Below the pieces are notes generated by a model, which saw only the letters and a program-made list of their open reading frames with translations, was not told the DNA's origin and ran no database searches. Positions 12,118 through 20,613 of a DNA stretch of 21,560 bases are shown here, piece by piece (positions within the stretch are counted from its first letter, which is position 1; every line of letters starts with the position of its first letter). Position numbers and translations under genes: made by a program. Source of the stretch: Hyphomicrobiaceae bacterium UBA4118 (GTDB lineage: Bacteria; Pseudomonadota; Alphaproteobacteria; Rhizobiales; Methyloligellaceae). The stretch spans positions 497 to 22,056 of the forward strand of contig DFXC01000023.1 of NCBI GenBank assembly GCA_002383105.1. The letters run 5' to 3'.

Positions 12118-13962
12118 CTAGGAACCGGCCGCGGCGTGGACGGGCTCGCGCAGCTTCGCCTCCTCCTGAGCAGGCTGCATGAGCTCGGCGCGGATGAGCC
12201 CCCGCACTGAATTGCCGAGATAGATGCGGTCGGCGCTGAGCAGGTCTTGCGGGCTCAGCACCGCCTCGCTCGCCGCCGCCCGCGGCAGATCGAGCAGCTC
12301 CTCGCGCAGCGTGCCGGGAAGCAGCCCGCAGGCGAGCGCCGGCGTGAACAGCCGCCCGTCAAGCTCGATGAAGAGCGTGGTGCGGGTGCCTTCGGTGAGC
12401 TCGCCCTTCTTGTTAAGAAAGATCACCTCGTCGCAGCCGGTCAGCGCCTTCTGCCGCTCCATCTCGCGGTCGTAGAACTGCCGTCGCGTGGTCTTGTGGT
12501 AGAAGAGCGGGTCCTTCTCGTCGAGGCGCTGATCCGAGATGACGAAACGCCACACCGTGTCCTTGGTCGGCAATACGATCGCGGTGGAGGTGACGGTGAG
12601 GCTGCCGTCCTCGGCAAGCAGCAGCCGCACCATGGCGACCGGCGCCTGCACACACGCGGCCTCAGCTTCGAGCGCGGCAAGCACCGCCTCGCGGGAGAAG
12701 GGATAGCCGAAATGATCGGCTGAGGATTTCAGCCGCGCCAGATGCCGCTCGAGCAGATGGAAGCCCTTGCCGCTCTCGAAGCGCAAGGTCTCGATCAGCT
12801 CGAAGGGCGCATCGACCTTGGTCAAGAAGTGGGCCTTCAACAGGCATTCCTCGAACTCTGACTCCTCCTTGGAGTCGGCGACGATGCCGCCGCCGATGCC
12901 CATCTCGCCCCCGTTCTTGTCGAGAACCACAGTGCGAATCGCCACGTTGAACTCGGCGTCGCCGGAGGGCGCGATATAGCCGATGGCGCCGGTATAGACG
13001 CCGCGCGCGTCGCCCTCGAGCTCGCTGATGATCTCCATGGCGCGCATCTTGGGCGCCCCGGTGACCGAGCCGCATGGGAAGAGCGCGCGCAGCATGTCCT
13101 TGAGCCCCATATCGGATCTGAGCTCGGCCTCGATGCCCGAGGTCATCTGATGCACCGAGCGGTAGGTCTCCACGGTGAAGAGATCGGTCACCTCGACGGA
13201 GCCGATCTTGGCCACGCGGCCGAGATCGTTGCGCAGCAGATCGACGATCATCAGGTTCTCGGCGCGCTGCTTCTCGTCCATGGCGAGCCAGGTCTTCAGC
13301 CGCGCGTCCTCCCGCGGCGTGCGCCCCCTTGGCGCCGTGCCCTTCATCGGGCGTGCCGACATGTGCTTTCCCTCACGGCGGAAAAAGAGCTCAGGTGACA
13401 GCGACAGCACGTTGAGATCGGGCGTGCCGATCAGCGCGCCGTGGGCCACGCGCTGCTTGCGCCTGAGCGCCGCATAGAGCGCAACCGGATTGCCCTCGAA
13501 GGCGAAGTGATATTTGAGCGTGAGGTTGATCTGATAGACGTCACCGGCAGCGATGTAATCCTCGACCGCGTTGAAGGCTTGGGCATATTGCTCGCGCGAC
13601 CAGGAAAGATGCAGGTCCGAGATCTTGGCGCGCTCGGCAGCGCCGTTCGTCTCAAGCCAGGCGCGGGTGCCGGCATCGTCGAGGGGTCGAGGCGCGCGGA
13701 AGAGCCCGATCCACAAAAGCGGCACGCGGCGGCCGGCAGGAAGCAGACCTTCCAGTTTCGGCTCAAGACAAAGCCCGAGCTCGTAGGAGAAGAAGCCCGC
13801 GGCGTGAAGCCCGCGCGCCAGGCCAGCCGAAATTGCGTCGAGCGCGGCTTCCACCTCGCCCGGCTCGTGTGCGGAGACGACACGCTCAGGCTCGGTATAA
13901 AGCAGGCTCCTGCCGCCCGGCGTCAGACTGTCGTCGAGGAGGACGTAAGGGGAAGCGGTCAT
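12118..13962 (-). CDS. pabBC: PabB-PabC fusion: aminodeoxychorismate synthase component I / aminodeoxychorismate lyase
   Basis: This 614-residue bifunctional enzyme makes p-aminobenzoate from chorismate. Residues 1-380 are a chorismate-binding PabB domain with K207 in 'RPMKGTAPRG' (the lysine that marks PabB rather than TrpE). It also has 'DLLRNDLGRV' (241-250), 'GSVTGAPKMRAMEII' (298-312) and 'YTGAIGYI'. Residues about 386-600 are a class IV aminotransferase fold, the PabC lyase that eliminates pyruvate. PLP lysine K490 is in 'YHKTTRRQFYDRE', with 'GELTEGTRT' (520-528) and 'LLPGTLREELL' (547-557). The glutaminase partner PabA is not in the window. The gene begins 95 nt after fhcC on the same strand. 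p-Aminobenzoate feeds both folate and, through beta-RFAP synthase (19483), methanopterin, so the placement makes metabolic sense. The ribosome binding site is weak (TTGAG). Confidence 0.94.
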   Translation of the reverse strand: MTASPYVLLDDSLTPGGRSLLYTEPERVVSAHEPGEVEAALDAISAGLARGLHAAGFFSYELGLCLEPKLEGLLPAGRRVPLLWIGLFRAPRPLDDAGTRAWLETNGAAERAKISDLHLSWSREQYAQAFNAVEDYIAAGDVYQINLTLKYHFAFEGNPVALYAALRRKQRVAHGALIGTPDLNVLSLSPELFFRREGKHMSARPMKGTAPRGRTPREDARLKTWLAMDEKQRAENLMIVDLLRNDLGRVAKIGSVEVTDLFTVETYRSVHQMTSGIEAELRSDMGLKDMLRALFPCGSVTGAPKMRAMEIISELEGDARGVYTGAIGYIAPSGDAEFNVAIRTVVLDKNGGEMGIGGGIVADSKEESEFEECLLKAHFLTKVDAPFELIETLRFESGKGFHLLERHLARLKSSADHFGYPFSREAVLAALEAEAACVQAPVAMVRLLLAEDGSLTVTSTAIVLPTKDTVWRFVISDQRLDEKDPLFYHKTTRRQFYDREMERQKALTGCDEVIFLNKKGELTEGTRTTLFIELDGRLFTPALACGLLPGTLREELLDLPRAAASEAVLSPQDLLSADRIYLGNSVRGLIRAELMQPAQEEAKLREPVHAAAGS

Positions 13963-14057
13963 CTCAATCGCCGATCACCACGATATCCGCTTGCGAGCGA
14001 GCATAGCCCATATGGGCGTTCGAGGCGTCAACATCGAGGCCTTGGAGTCCTTTGGTT

Positions 14058-14861
14058 TCAGGCGAGGATCAGCATCTCGCCTTTGCCGAGCGCCGCCATG
14101 TCGCCCATCAGCCGCCGCGCGCGGCCGCCAAGGGCGATGGGCCTGCCGGTCTCGCGGAGCCAATGCTCCAGCAGGCGCAGATAGTTGAATTCGAGCACGC
14201 CGCAATCGCCGAAGGTCGGCAGCAGCTCTTTCGGCTCCTCCATGAAGATGAGGCTGCCGCGGCGAAGGCCATAGCCGGCGAAGCGGCCGACCTTGCGCTT
14301 CAGCAGGATAGTGCCGGCGATCATCCTCCCGCCCGCATAATCTCCGGCATTGCCGCCGACGATGACAAAGCCCCCGCGCATGCGCTCGCCGAGCAGCGGC
14401 CCGGCGTTGCCGCCAATGGTGAGGAGCCCGCCTTTCATGCCTAGCGTATCGCCGACGAGCACGCCGCCTGCCCGCTCGCCGGCATCGCCGTCAATGGCGA
14501 TGTTGCCGCCGCTCATGCTGGCGCCCGCCAGGTCGCCGGCGCTGCCCTTGACCTCGATCTTGCCGTTCTTCATGGCGGCGCCGAGATAGGCGCCGGCATC
14601 GCCCTCGACCACGATCTCGCCCTCGGTCAAGGCCGCCCCGATCTTGTCGCAGCGCGCATCGGTCCCGACGAATCTGAGGGCGCTGGCGTCCTTGCCTTTG
14701 ACCTTGAACAGATCGCCGACGGTGAGCGCCACGCGCGTGGCACCGACGGCAAGAGCCTCGATCTCCTTGGGCTTGAGGTCCTTTAGGCGGGCAGGCGTGA
14801 GCGGCGACATGTCGAGCCGCTGTCCAGGCTTGCCCTTGAGCTCGAAGGTGAGCGCGCTCAC
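14058..14861 (-). CDS. fhcC: Formyltransferase/hydrolase complex subunit C (formylmethanofuran dehydrogenase subunit C homologue)
   Basis: This 267-residue subunit belongs to the Fhc complex, which moves formyl from formyl-H4MPT to methylofuran and hydrolyses it to formate. From about residue 75 on, the protein is a glycine-rich beta-helix with repeating 'GxAGxxxGxxMxGGxIxIxGxAG' turns. These include GSAGDLAGASMSGGNIAIDG and GGNAGDYAGGRMIAGTI. The same fold occurs in the C-terminal domain of glutamate synthase and archaeal FmdC/FwdC. The GTG start at 14861 overlaps the fhcD stop by 4 nt (GTGA), so translation is coupled. Length matches bacterial FhcC. It is the last of four fhc genes, and pabBC follows after 95 nt. 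Confidence 0.95.
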   Translation of the reverse strand: MSALTFELKGKPGQRLDMSPLTPARLKDLKPKEIEALAVGATRVALTVGDLFKVKGKDASALRFVGTDARCDKIGAALTEGEIVVEGDAGAYLGAAMKNGKIEVKGSAGDLAGASMSGGNIAIDGDAGERAGGVLVGDTLGMKGGLLTIGGNAGPLLGERMRGGFVIVGGNAGDYAGGRMIAGTILLKRKVGRFAGYGLRRGSLIFMEEPKELLPTFGDCGVLEFNYLRLLEHWLRETGRPIALGGRARRLMGDMAALGKGEMLILA

Positions 14862-15766
14862 GCGATGATCTCCTTGAGGTGGAAATGATGCGGACCGAGA
14901 TTGCCGCCGTAGTTGCCGGCGGTGATATGGGTGACCCCCTGCGCGGCGCCTCCTTCAGCGACGGCGTAGATGCCGGCGCGCATGGCCTTGGCGATCGAGT
15001 CGGCGGTCAAGCCGTCGATGACGATCTCCATCACCGCCTCGACATCGAGCGGCAGGGCCGTCTTCACCGCAGCTTTCAGGGTCGGGCAATAGGCATCGTT
15101 GGTCGAGGCGATCTGGCCCTTATATTTGGAGCCGACCTTGGAGCCCGAGCGCACGATGCCGCCGGGGAACGGCGTAATCACTTCGGGCACTTCGTCGATG
15201 GCCTTCACCGCCCGCTCGCAGGCGGCAAGCACGGCGGCATGGGACTTGCCGAGCACGAGGATATTGCCGCCGCCCACGGCCTTCTTGGTGTAGCCCGTCT
15301 TCTCCTCGCAGACGAACTCGCCGTCCATCACCGGGATGCGCCAGAAGCGGCGGCCGTCGACCTTCTTCGACACTTGCCAGCCATCGCCGAAGAAGCGGAG
15401 CGAGGCGCCGAGCTTCAGGCTCTTCTCCGTCTTGAGCCCGGCGAAGCAGGCCGAACCTGGGCTCGTCAGCACGCATTGGCCGACGCGATTGCGCAGCTGA
15501 CGCTGGAGCTTCTCGGTGTCCATGGTGAAGAGCAGCACCGCCACGCCCGGGCGGCCGTCGAGCGTCTCGTCGGGTGTCAGGTTCCGCTCGATGCCGGCCT
15601 CGGCGCCGCAGGCGATGACCGAGGTGGCGAACCCCGTCATAGTGCGGGCGGCGATGAGCGCCCATTCGAGGTTGGGCGCGGTGATGATGATCCGCGTGCC
15701 GACCATGGGGAAGGCCTCGGCGAAGGTCTCGACGATGGTGACGCCTTTGATCCTCAGTTCAGACAT
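14858..15766 (-). CDS. fhcD: Formylmethanofuran:tetrahydromethanopterin formyltransferase (Fhc subunit D)
   Basis: This 302-residue protein is homologous to archaeal Ftr. It transfers the formyl group between formyl-H4MPT and methylofuran within the Fhc complex. Recognised blocks are the N-terminal 'IVETFAEAFPMVGTRIIITAPNLEWALIAA' (about 11-40), the central 'GVAVLLFTMDTEKLQRQLRNRVGQCVLTSPGSACF' and the C-terminal 'ITAGNYGGNLGPHHFHLKEII'. Length is typical. The ATG at 15766 lies inside the end of fhcA (13-nt overlap), while the stop overlaps fhcC. This order (fhcB-A-D-C) matches the known operon in Methylorubrum extorquens. Confidence 0.97.
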   Translation of the reverse strand: MSELRIKGVTIVETFAEAFPMVGTRIIITAPNLEWALIAARTMTGFATSVIACGAEAGIERNLTPDETLDGRPGVAVLLFTMDTEKLQRQLRNRVGQCVLTSPGSACFAGLKTEKSLKLGASLRFFGDGWQVSKKVDGRRFWRIPVMDGEFVCEEKTGYTKKAVGGGNILVLGKSHAAVLAACERAVKAIDEVPEVITPFPGGIVRSGSKVGSKYKGQIASTNDAYCPTLKAAVKTALPLDVEAVMEIVIDGLTADSIAKAMRAGIYAVAEGGAAQGVTHITAGNYGGNLGPHHFHLKEIIA

Positions 15767-17391
15767 GGCACCGTCGCAAATCGGTCAGGGCGTCCGGCGA
15801 TCTGCGCCGGCACGCCGAAAATGGAGGGATCGACACCGTAATAGCGGTCGTAGAAGGCTGCGAGCCGACGCTCGATATGGGCGTCGACGCCTGGGGCGAC
15901 GTGGTAGGCCTTGCCCCAAGTGACGTTTACGACCTCACCGTCCCTGACCACAAGGGCGCCGTCCTTGAACAGGAGATGGGCTGAGGCAAACATCGCCGTC
16001 TTGTTCTTCTGCTCGGTATAGACGGCGACGTCGGCGACGGCGCCTGGCCCAAGGTGTCCGCGGTCAGTGAGGCCGAGCAGCCGTGCCGGCGCGCCCCTGG
16101 TGATAATGGCGATCTCGGACAGGGTCAGCTCGCGGCCGATCGAGGCAAGATTTGACACCTGCCGCGCCGATTCCGGCAGGCGCTCGAGCATGCGGGCGCG
16201 CTCATCACGATCCATGAGCAGATGGACGATCTCGGGGTAGCGCACGAACAGCGCCCCGTTCGGATGGTCGGTCGAGAACAGCACGCGCCATAGATCCTCG
16301 GCGAGAAGGACGATCTCCAGCCCCACCGACCATTGCACGGCATTGGCAAAATTCCCGGCGCGGTATTGGTAAGGCACGATGCCAGTGCCGTTGCCGTCGC
16401 CCTGATCGATCGCCCATTTTTTCGGATGCGCGCCGCGGCGGCCATCGAACTGGCGGAGGATGTCGCCGGAGATAGTGATGGTCTGGCCGAACATGACCTG
16501 GCCGATATCGACGCTGACATTGCGATGGGCGTTGATCGCCTCGGCAAGACGCGGCGCACCTGAGGAGAGACCCTCCTCGCCTTCGGCGCCGTAGCCGTAG
16601 AACTGGATATGAGCCAGATGGATGGGAAGGCCTTCGGTGGCCTCCATGGTGGCGACCGCTGTCTCCACATTGCCGGCAATGCCAAGATTGTTGCAGTGGA
16701 CGTGCACCGGATGCGGCACGCCGAGCTCCGTCACCGCGCGCTGCAAGACCTTGAGCACGGTGCGCGAGGTGACACCGTAATCCGGCACCACGTCGTCGAG
16801 TCCAAAGGTGCGGGCGTTGAATTTGAATGCCTCAGAGCCGCCGGCATTGATGACCTTGAGCCCAAGGGCTTTGGCGTGACCGAGCGTCCAGCCGACATAG
16901 TCTTGCAGCTCGGCCTCGCGCCCGCCGTCCCGCAAGAGACCCAGGCTGAAATCGTCGTTGCCGAGAATGACCAGCGCACCGATATCGATGATGGGGATCG
17001 AGGCGAGCTCGATCTGCGCCTCGATGGCATGGGTCGGGATGAGCGCCGGCTCGATCACCGTGGTATAGCCCATCTCGGCATAGCGGATGCCGGTGGCATA
17101 CGCGCCCCAGGCGTCAGGTGAAGGCGCGATGGAAGCCCCGCCTTGTGCCGCAAGGACCGGTAGCTCGGGCATCAGCGCGCGGCCCAAGGTGACGTTGGAG
17201 CCGGCGATATGGGAGTGAATGTCGACCCCGCCGGCCATCACCACCTTACCGGTGAGGTCGTAGGTTTCGTCGGGCTTGCGGCCGTGGCTCGCGCCCTCGA
17301 CGATGCGGCCGTTCTCGATGAAGACGTCGCCAATGGCGTCACGGTCATTGAGCGGATCGACGACGCGGCCGCCTTTCAGCCGGATGAGCAT
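15754..17391 (-). CDS. fhcA: Formyltransferase/hydrolase complex subunit A (amidohydrolase, formylmethanofuran dehydrogenase subunit A homologue)
   Basis: This about 545-residue metal-dependent amidohydrolase hydrolyses formyl-methylofuran to formate. With Met at 17391 numbered as 1, His59 and His61 (DIHSHIAG) are the first metal ligands. The others expected are in 'PVHVHCNNLG' (about 228-237), 'HLAHIQFYG' (about 258-266) and the aspartate in 'FSTDHPNG' (about 375). Length fits FwdA/FmdA and bacterial FhcA. ATG at 17391 is 2 nt after the fhcB stop (TGAGGATG); a TTG two codons earlier is less likely. In studied methylotrophs this subunit carries the polyglutamate chain of methylofuran. The stop overlaps fhcD by 13 nt. 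Confidence 0.96.
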   Translation of the reverse strand: MLIRLKGGRVVDPLNDRDAIGDVFIENGRIVEGASHGRKPDETYDLTGKVVMAGGVDIHSHIAGSNVTLGRALMPELPVLAAQGGASIAPSPDAWGAYATGIRYAEMGYTTVIEPALIPTHAIEAQIELASIPIIDIGALVILGNDDFSLGLLRDGGREAELQDYVGWTLGHAKALGLKVINAGGSEAFKFNARTFGLDDVVPDYGVTSRTVLKVLQRAVTELGVPHPVHVHCNNLGIAGNVETAVATMEATEGLPIHLAHIQFYGYGAEGEEGLSSGAPRLAEAINAHRNVSVDIGQVMFGQTITISGDILRQFDGRRGAHPKKWAIDQGDGNGTGIVPYQYRAGNFANAVQWSVGLEIVLLAEDLWRVLFSTDHPNGALFVRYPEIVHLLMDRDERARMLERLPESARQVSNLASIGRELTLSEIAIITRGAPARLLGLTDRGHLGPGAVADVAVYTEQKNKTAMFASAHLLFKDGALVVRDGEVVNVTWGKAYHVAPGVDAHIERRLAAFYDRYYGVDPSIFGVPAQIAGRPDRFATVPCLN

Positions 17392-17393
17392 CC

Positions 17394-18491
17394 TCAAGCC
17401 GCCTCCCGCTTGTCGATCAGACCGGAGATGTTGTTGAGCACGGCGGCGACCGTAGGCTTGTCTTGGTTGGGGTGCGCGGCCTTGACCAGGCCGATCCCCG
17501 AGATGGCCGGCAGGTAGAGGGCCGCGTCGTGGTCGCGGCCAGCGCAGGCGACCTCGATCAGGATGTCGGCTTCCCCTTCGCCCGCGTCGTCCGACGATGA
17601 GAGCACGATTGTGGGCACGCCTTTAGGGCGTCGCACCCCCTGCTCAGCAAGCGCATCGATCCAGACGAGCGCGTCCGCCTCGCCGCTTTCGATCAGGCGG
17701 CTTGCGGCAAATCTTCTTGCATCGTGCTCCGGCACGCTGCCGGCAAAGCTCGTCCGCACCGGGAGCCCGCAGGTCCAGGTCGAGCACAAATTCACCCCGT
17801 CGCCATTGCCGGGGGCCGCGAGCGCCAAGGTCGCGGCGCGCGTGGCGACGCTCAAATGACGGACCATGTCGAGGATAGTGAAAAGGGCCGGCTCGTCGAG
17901 ATCGGCAACGGAATAGACGATGACGGCAAAAGCGGCCGTCCGCAGACTCTCGGCAACTTGGGCGAGCGGGTCGCCCTGCCCTTCGTCTCCAACCGGGCGT
18001 TCGGCAACTGCGGCACCAAGCCTCGCGATAAGGGTCGGAAGATCGCTCCCGCCCTGCCCAACCTGCGTCAGCTTCACATGGGTGGGAGCGTTGACCAGGT
18101 CGTCTCCAAGCAAAATCAACCGGCGCGCCTGGTCGCCGGGACGCGGTAGTCCCTTCTCTTCGGGAAACAGGTCCTGGAAGAGGCCGGGATCGCGTTTGAG
18201 CGGTCCGCTTCCCACCATGACGATGACATCGGCACGATTGCGCGTCTCGCCGAAGCTCGCAGGGGATGCTCCCCTCTCGCGCATGATCTGCGAGCCTCGC
18301 GCAAGCTCCTCGCCTGCGGCGTGGTCGATCACGCCACGCAACTTCTTGGCCAAGGCAAGGGCGGCTACCGCCCCGTCAATATCGGTGAGAAGGCCGCCGA
18401 TGACCGGAAATCGCGTGCGGCCGAGCAGCTGGGCCGCGCGCAGAAGCGCGCTCGCCGCCTCGACCCCGCCCCCCTTTTGCTTCGGCGCCAT
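17394..18491 (-). CDS. fhcB: Formyltransferase/hydrolase complex subunit B (formylmethanofuran dehydrogenase subunit B homologue)
   Basis: This 365-residue homologue of archaeal FmdB/FwdB is the first gene of the fhcBADC operon. It keeps the molybdopterin-oxidoreductase-like core, for example 'RFPVIGGLLTDIDGAVAALALAKKLRGVIDH', 'ADVIVMVGSGPLKRDP', and near the middle 'DGVNLCSTWTCGLPVRTSF'. It lacks the N-terminal Cys-x-x-Cys-Gly-Leu-x-Cys-type iron-sulfur motif and the redox metal site of the archaeal enzyme. This agrees with the known bacterial complex, which is a hydrolase and not an oxidoreductase. FhcB is thought to be structural. ATG at 18491 has a weak ribosome binding site, and no promoter motif was recognised upstream. 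Confidence 0.93.
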   Translation of the reverse strand: MAPKQKGGGVEAASALLRAAQLLGRTRFPVIGGLLTDIDGAVAALALAKKLRGVIDHAAGEELARGSQIMRERGASPASFGETRNRADVIVMVGSGPLKRDPGLFQDLFPEEKGLPRPGDQARRLILLGDDLVNAPTHVKLTQVGQGGSDLPTLIARLGAAVAERPVGDEGQGDPLAQVAESLRTAAFAVIVYSVADLDEPALFTILDMVRHLSVATRAATLALAAPGNGDGVNLCSTWTCGLPVRTSFAGSVPEHDARRFAASRLIESGEADALVWIDALAEQGVRRPKGVPTIVLSSSDDAGEGEADILIEVACAGRDHDAALYLPAISGIGLVKAAHPNQDKPTVAAVLNNISGLIDKREAA

Positions 18492-18705
18492 AGCGGCGCA
18501 CCATTAAACAGGTGGCCCAAGTGGCGCAAGCACGCGAATGGGCTCATCCTTTCGATCCTCTGCGCACGGAGCCATTTCCGGGGCTGCTGCGGGCCTGGCG
18601 AGATGAACGGCGGCTATATTGCCCATTCCCTCTCCGTTCAGGGCGACCCGCGTAGGCTCTCGATCGTCGCAATTGGCGACGCACTTGAACGGAGGGTTCG
18701 TCATC

Positions 18706-18945
18706 ATGAAAAGCTTCACTCTCATAGGTTCCGTGATTCTCTCCCTCGGCCTTGGGCTGCCGCTCGTTTCGCTCACGGCTTCCGCCGCTACCTTCAAAAA
18801 CCTCGACGCGGTCATGCTCAATCCTCAACCGCTGCCGCCGAAGGAGAAGGTGGCATTCGTCTCCCAGGGCGATGAAGTCATGCTGAACCCGCAGCCGCTG
18901 CCGCCGAAGGTGTTCAAGCACAAGCAGATCAAGTCCAAGCACTAA
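18706..18945 (+). CDS. Small secreted protein with two VMLNPQPLPPK repeats
   Basis: This 79-residue protein has a Sec signal peptide (MKSFTLIGSVILSLGLGLPLVSLTASA, cleaved near residue 27). The mature part is about 50 residues, in which the 11-residue motif VMLNPQPLPPK occurs twice. The copies are at residues 36-46 and 58-68, separated by EKVAFVSQGDE. The end is basic (VFKHKQIKSKH). ATG at 18706 has GGAGGG 9 nt upstream. The motif NPQPLPP recurs in short uncharacterised proteins of many bacteria, as far as I recall, but has no known function. The Pro-rich segments would form extended or PPII structure and might be bound by a partner. It is oriented away from fhcB and converges with the dehydratase gene. 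Confidence 0.8.
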   Translation: MKSFTLIGSVILSLGLGLPLVSLTASAATFKNLDAVMLNPQPLPPKEKVAFVSQGDEVMLNPQPLPPKVFKHKQIKSKH

Positions 18946-19026
18946 CTGCTGCCATACGCATGGGGCCGAGGGCCAGGCTTTCGGCTCAGGTGCGCCGTCG
19001 AGCAGTCTCAATTCTTGGCTTGGCCA

Positions 19027-19413
19027 TCAGCCCTTGGGCTTGTCGTATTTGATATAGGCGAAGCGCATGTCGTCAGCCGGTGTGCCTTCGAGCGCGCCCT
19101 CTTCCTTGCCGGGCTGCCAGTGGACGACGTCCTCGATCTTCTTGGCGAGCGCGAAGTCCTTGTCGGTGATGCCTTTGGCGGCGTGGTTCTTGAGCCGCAC
19201 CTCGACCCAGGCATAAGAGGCGGTGATGTCGGGATGGTGCCAGGCGGCTTCCGACAAATGGCCGACGGTGTTGATCACCATCAGCGTGCCCTTCCAGCTA
19301 TTGGTCTTGTATTTTCGCCTGATCCAGCCGTCCTCGAGATACCAATGGGGCAGCTCCTTCTTGAGCCGCTCCTCGACCTCGGCATCGCTGTAAGTGCGCT
19401 CAGACGTTGCCAT
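19027..19413 (-). CDS. Pterin-4a-carbinolamine dehydratase family protein
   Basis: This is a 128-residue protein of the PCD/DCoH family (4a-hydroxytetrahydrobiopterin dehydratase fold). The signature is 'AAWHHPDITASYAWVEVRLKNHAAKGITDKDFALAKKIEDV', with H59-H60-P61 matching the catalytic His-His-Pro. The N terminus is somewhat longer than in human PCD. The frame extends to 19452, but ATG at 19413 has ACCGAGG ahead and gives family-like length. Members encoded in H4MPT gene islands are thought to act in pterin cofactor synthesis or maintenance rather than in phenylalanine hydroxylation. No phenylalanine hydroxylase gene is near. It is divergent from beta-RFAP synthase with 69 nt between the starts, so the two may share control. 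Confidence 0.85.
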   Translation of the reverse strand: MATSERTYSDAEVEERLKKELPHWYLEDGWIRRKYKTNSWKGTLMVINTVGHLSEAAWHHPDITASYAWVEVRLKNHAAKGITDKDFALAKKIEDVVHWQPGKEEGALEGTPADDMRFAYIKYDKPKG

Positions 19414-19482
19414 CGCCTCGGTCTTTTGAAAGAGTAACCGCCTCCCCTTCAACAGAGCATAGCAGAGGCTTCGACCCGATCA

Positions 19483-20478
19483 ATGGAGGCCTTTCCGGCT
19501 CAATCGCCAGGCGCGAAAGAAGCTCACACGACGTCGCTGCAAGCGGCCGTAACCGCAACCGCGCGGCTGCATTTCGGGTTTCTCGACCCAAGCGGCAGGG
19601 GCAAGCCACCCTTCGGCTCGTTCGGGCTTTCCCTGGACCGGCCCCTGACGCGGCTCGTCCTCAAGCGCGCCCAAGCCCTCAAGGTGAGCGGGCCGGAGCG
19701 GGAGCGCGCCCTGCGCTACCTCAGAAACATCGCCGCAAGCTGCGGTGTCGCTGACGCCTATGCGCTCCACATCGAGGAGGCCATCCCACCGCATGCGGGC
19801 CTCGGCTCAGGCACGCAGCTTGCGCTGGCGGTCGGCTCAGCGTTTGCCGCCCTTGAAGGCATACCGCTTTCCCCGGAGGAGATCGCGGCTCGGCTTCAGC
19901 GCGGGGCGCGCTCAGGAATCGGCATCGCCACCTTCGCATTGGGCGGCGCCGTGCTCGACGGCGGCCCTGACAAGGGCGCCCTGCCGCCCCTCATCAGCCG
20001 CCTTCCCTTCCCGGCCGATTGGCGTGTGCTTCTGATCTTCGACCCGGGCTCGAAGGGGCTCGCCGGGGAAAGCGAGACGGCGGCTTTCACCTCGCTTCCG
20101 GATTTTCCGGAGAGCGCGACCGAGGAGCTTTACCGGCGGATCACGCTTGGCGCGCTCCCGGCCCTGGCCAAAGCCGACTTCAAGACCTTCTGCGAACAGG
20201 TCGGCTATCTGCAAGCTTGCATGGGCGCCTATTTCGCGCCTTTGCAAGGCGGGGCCTACCAAAGCGCGCGTGTCAGTCAAGCCCTCGATTGGCTCCGCCG
20301 CCAAGGCGTGACCGGACTTGGCCAGAGCTCCTGGGGGCCGACCGGCTTTGCCTTCGCGGCGTCTCAGTTGGAGGGCGAGGCTCTGCTCGCCGAAGCGCAG
20401 GCCCACGCCCAGCATACGGGCCTTCGCTTCGAGCTCGCGCGCGGGCGCAATGAGGGCGCGAAGATCAAGACGACTTAA
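19483..20478 (+). CDS. Beta-ribofuranosylaminobenzene 5'-phosphate (beta-RFAP) synthase
   Basis: This 331-residue protein is the first committed enzyme of methanopterin synthesis. It joins p-aminobenzoate to phosphoribosyl diphosphate with loss of CO2 and diphosphate. It belongs to the GHMP-kinase-like superfamily. 'ATARLHFGFLDPSG' (about 25-38) and 'FGSFGLSLDRP' (44-54) are the family's N-terminal blocks. 'PPHAGLGSGTQLALAVGSAF' (about 104-123) is the GLGSGT phosphate loop, and 'QGVTGLGQSSWGPTGFAF' lies near the C terminus. ATG at 19483 has no strong ribosome binding site but begins the conserved region at the usual distance. Its substrate is the product of the pabBC gene in the same window, and mtdB follows after 135 nt on the same strand. 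Confidence 0.94.
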   Translation: MEAFPAQSPGAKEAHTTSLQAAVTATARLHFGFLDPSGRGKPPFGSFGLSLDRPLTRLVLKRAQALKVSGPERERALRYLRNIAASCGVADAYALHIEEAIPPHAGLGSGTQLALAVGSAFAALEGIPLSPEEIAARLQRGARSGIGIATFALGGAVLDGGPDKGALPPLISRLPFPADWRVLLIFDPGSKGLAGESETAAFTSLPDFPESATEELYRRITLGALPALAKADFKTFCEQVGYLQACMGAYFAPLQGGAYQSARVSQALDWLRRQGVTGLGQSSWGPTGFAFAASQLEGEALLAEAQAHAQHTGLRFELARGRNEGAKIKTT

Positions 20479-20613
20479 GCGACATTCCGTAAGGCACGGC
20501 AATTGAGACGCTTTGCCCCCTTGTGGTAAAGCGGCGCATTGGCGGCTCACGACTTAGACCGCGATCAGCGGCGCAGCTCGCGAGCCGACCCCAAGCAGGG
20601 AGACGATACGGTC

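Noticed and set aside
14879..15841. 320-codon plus-strand open frame opposite fhcD
   Set aside because: Gly/Asp/His-rich translation without a domain; fhcD on the minus strand is well conserved.
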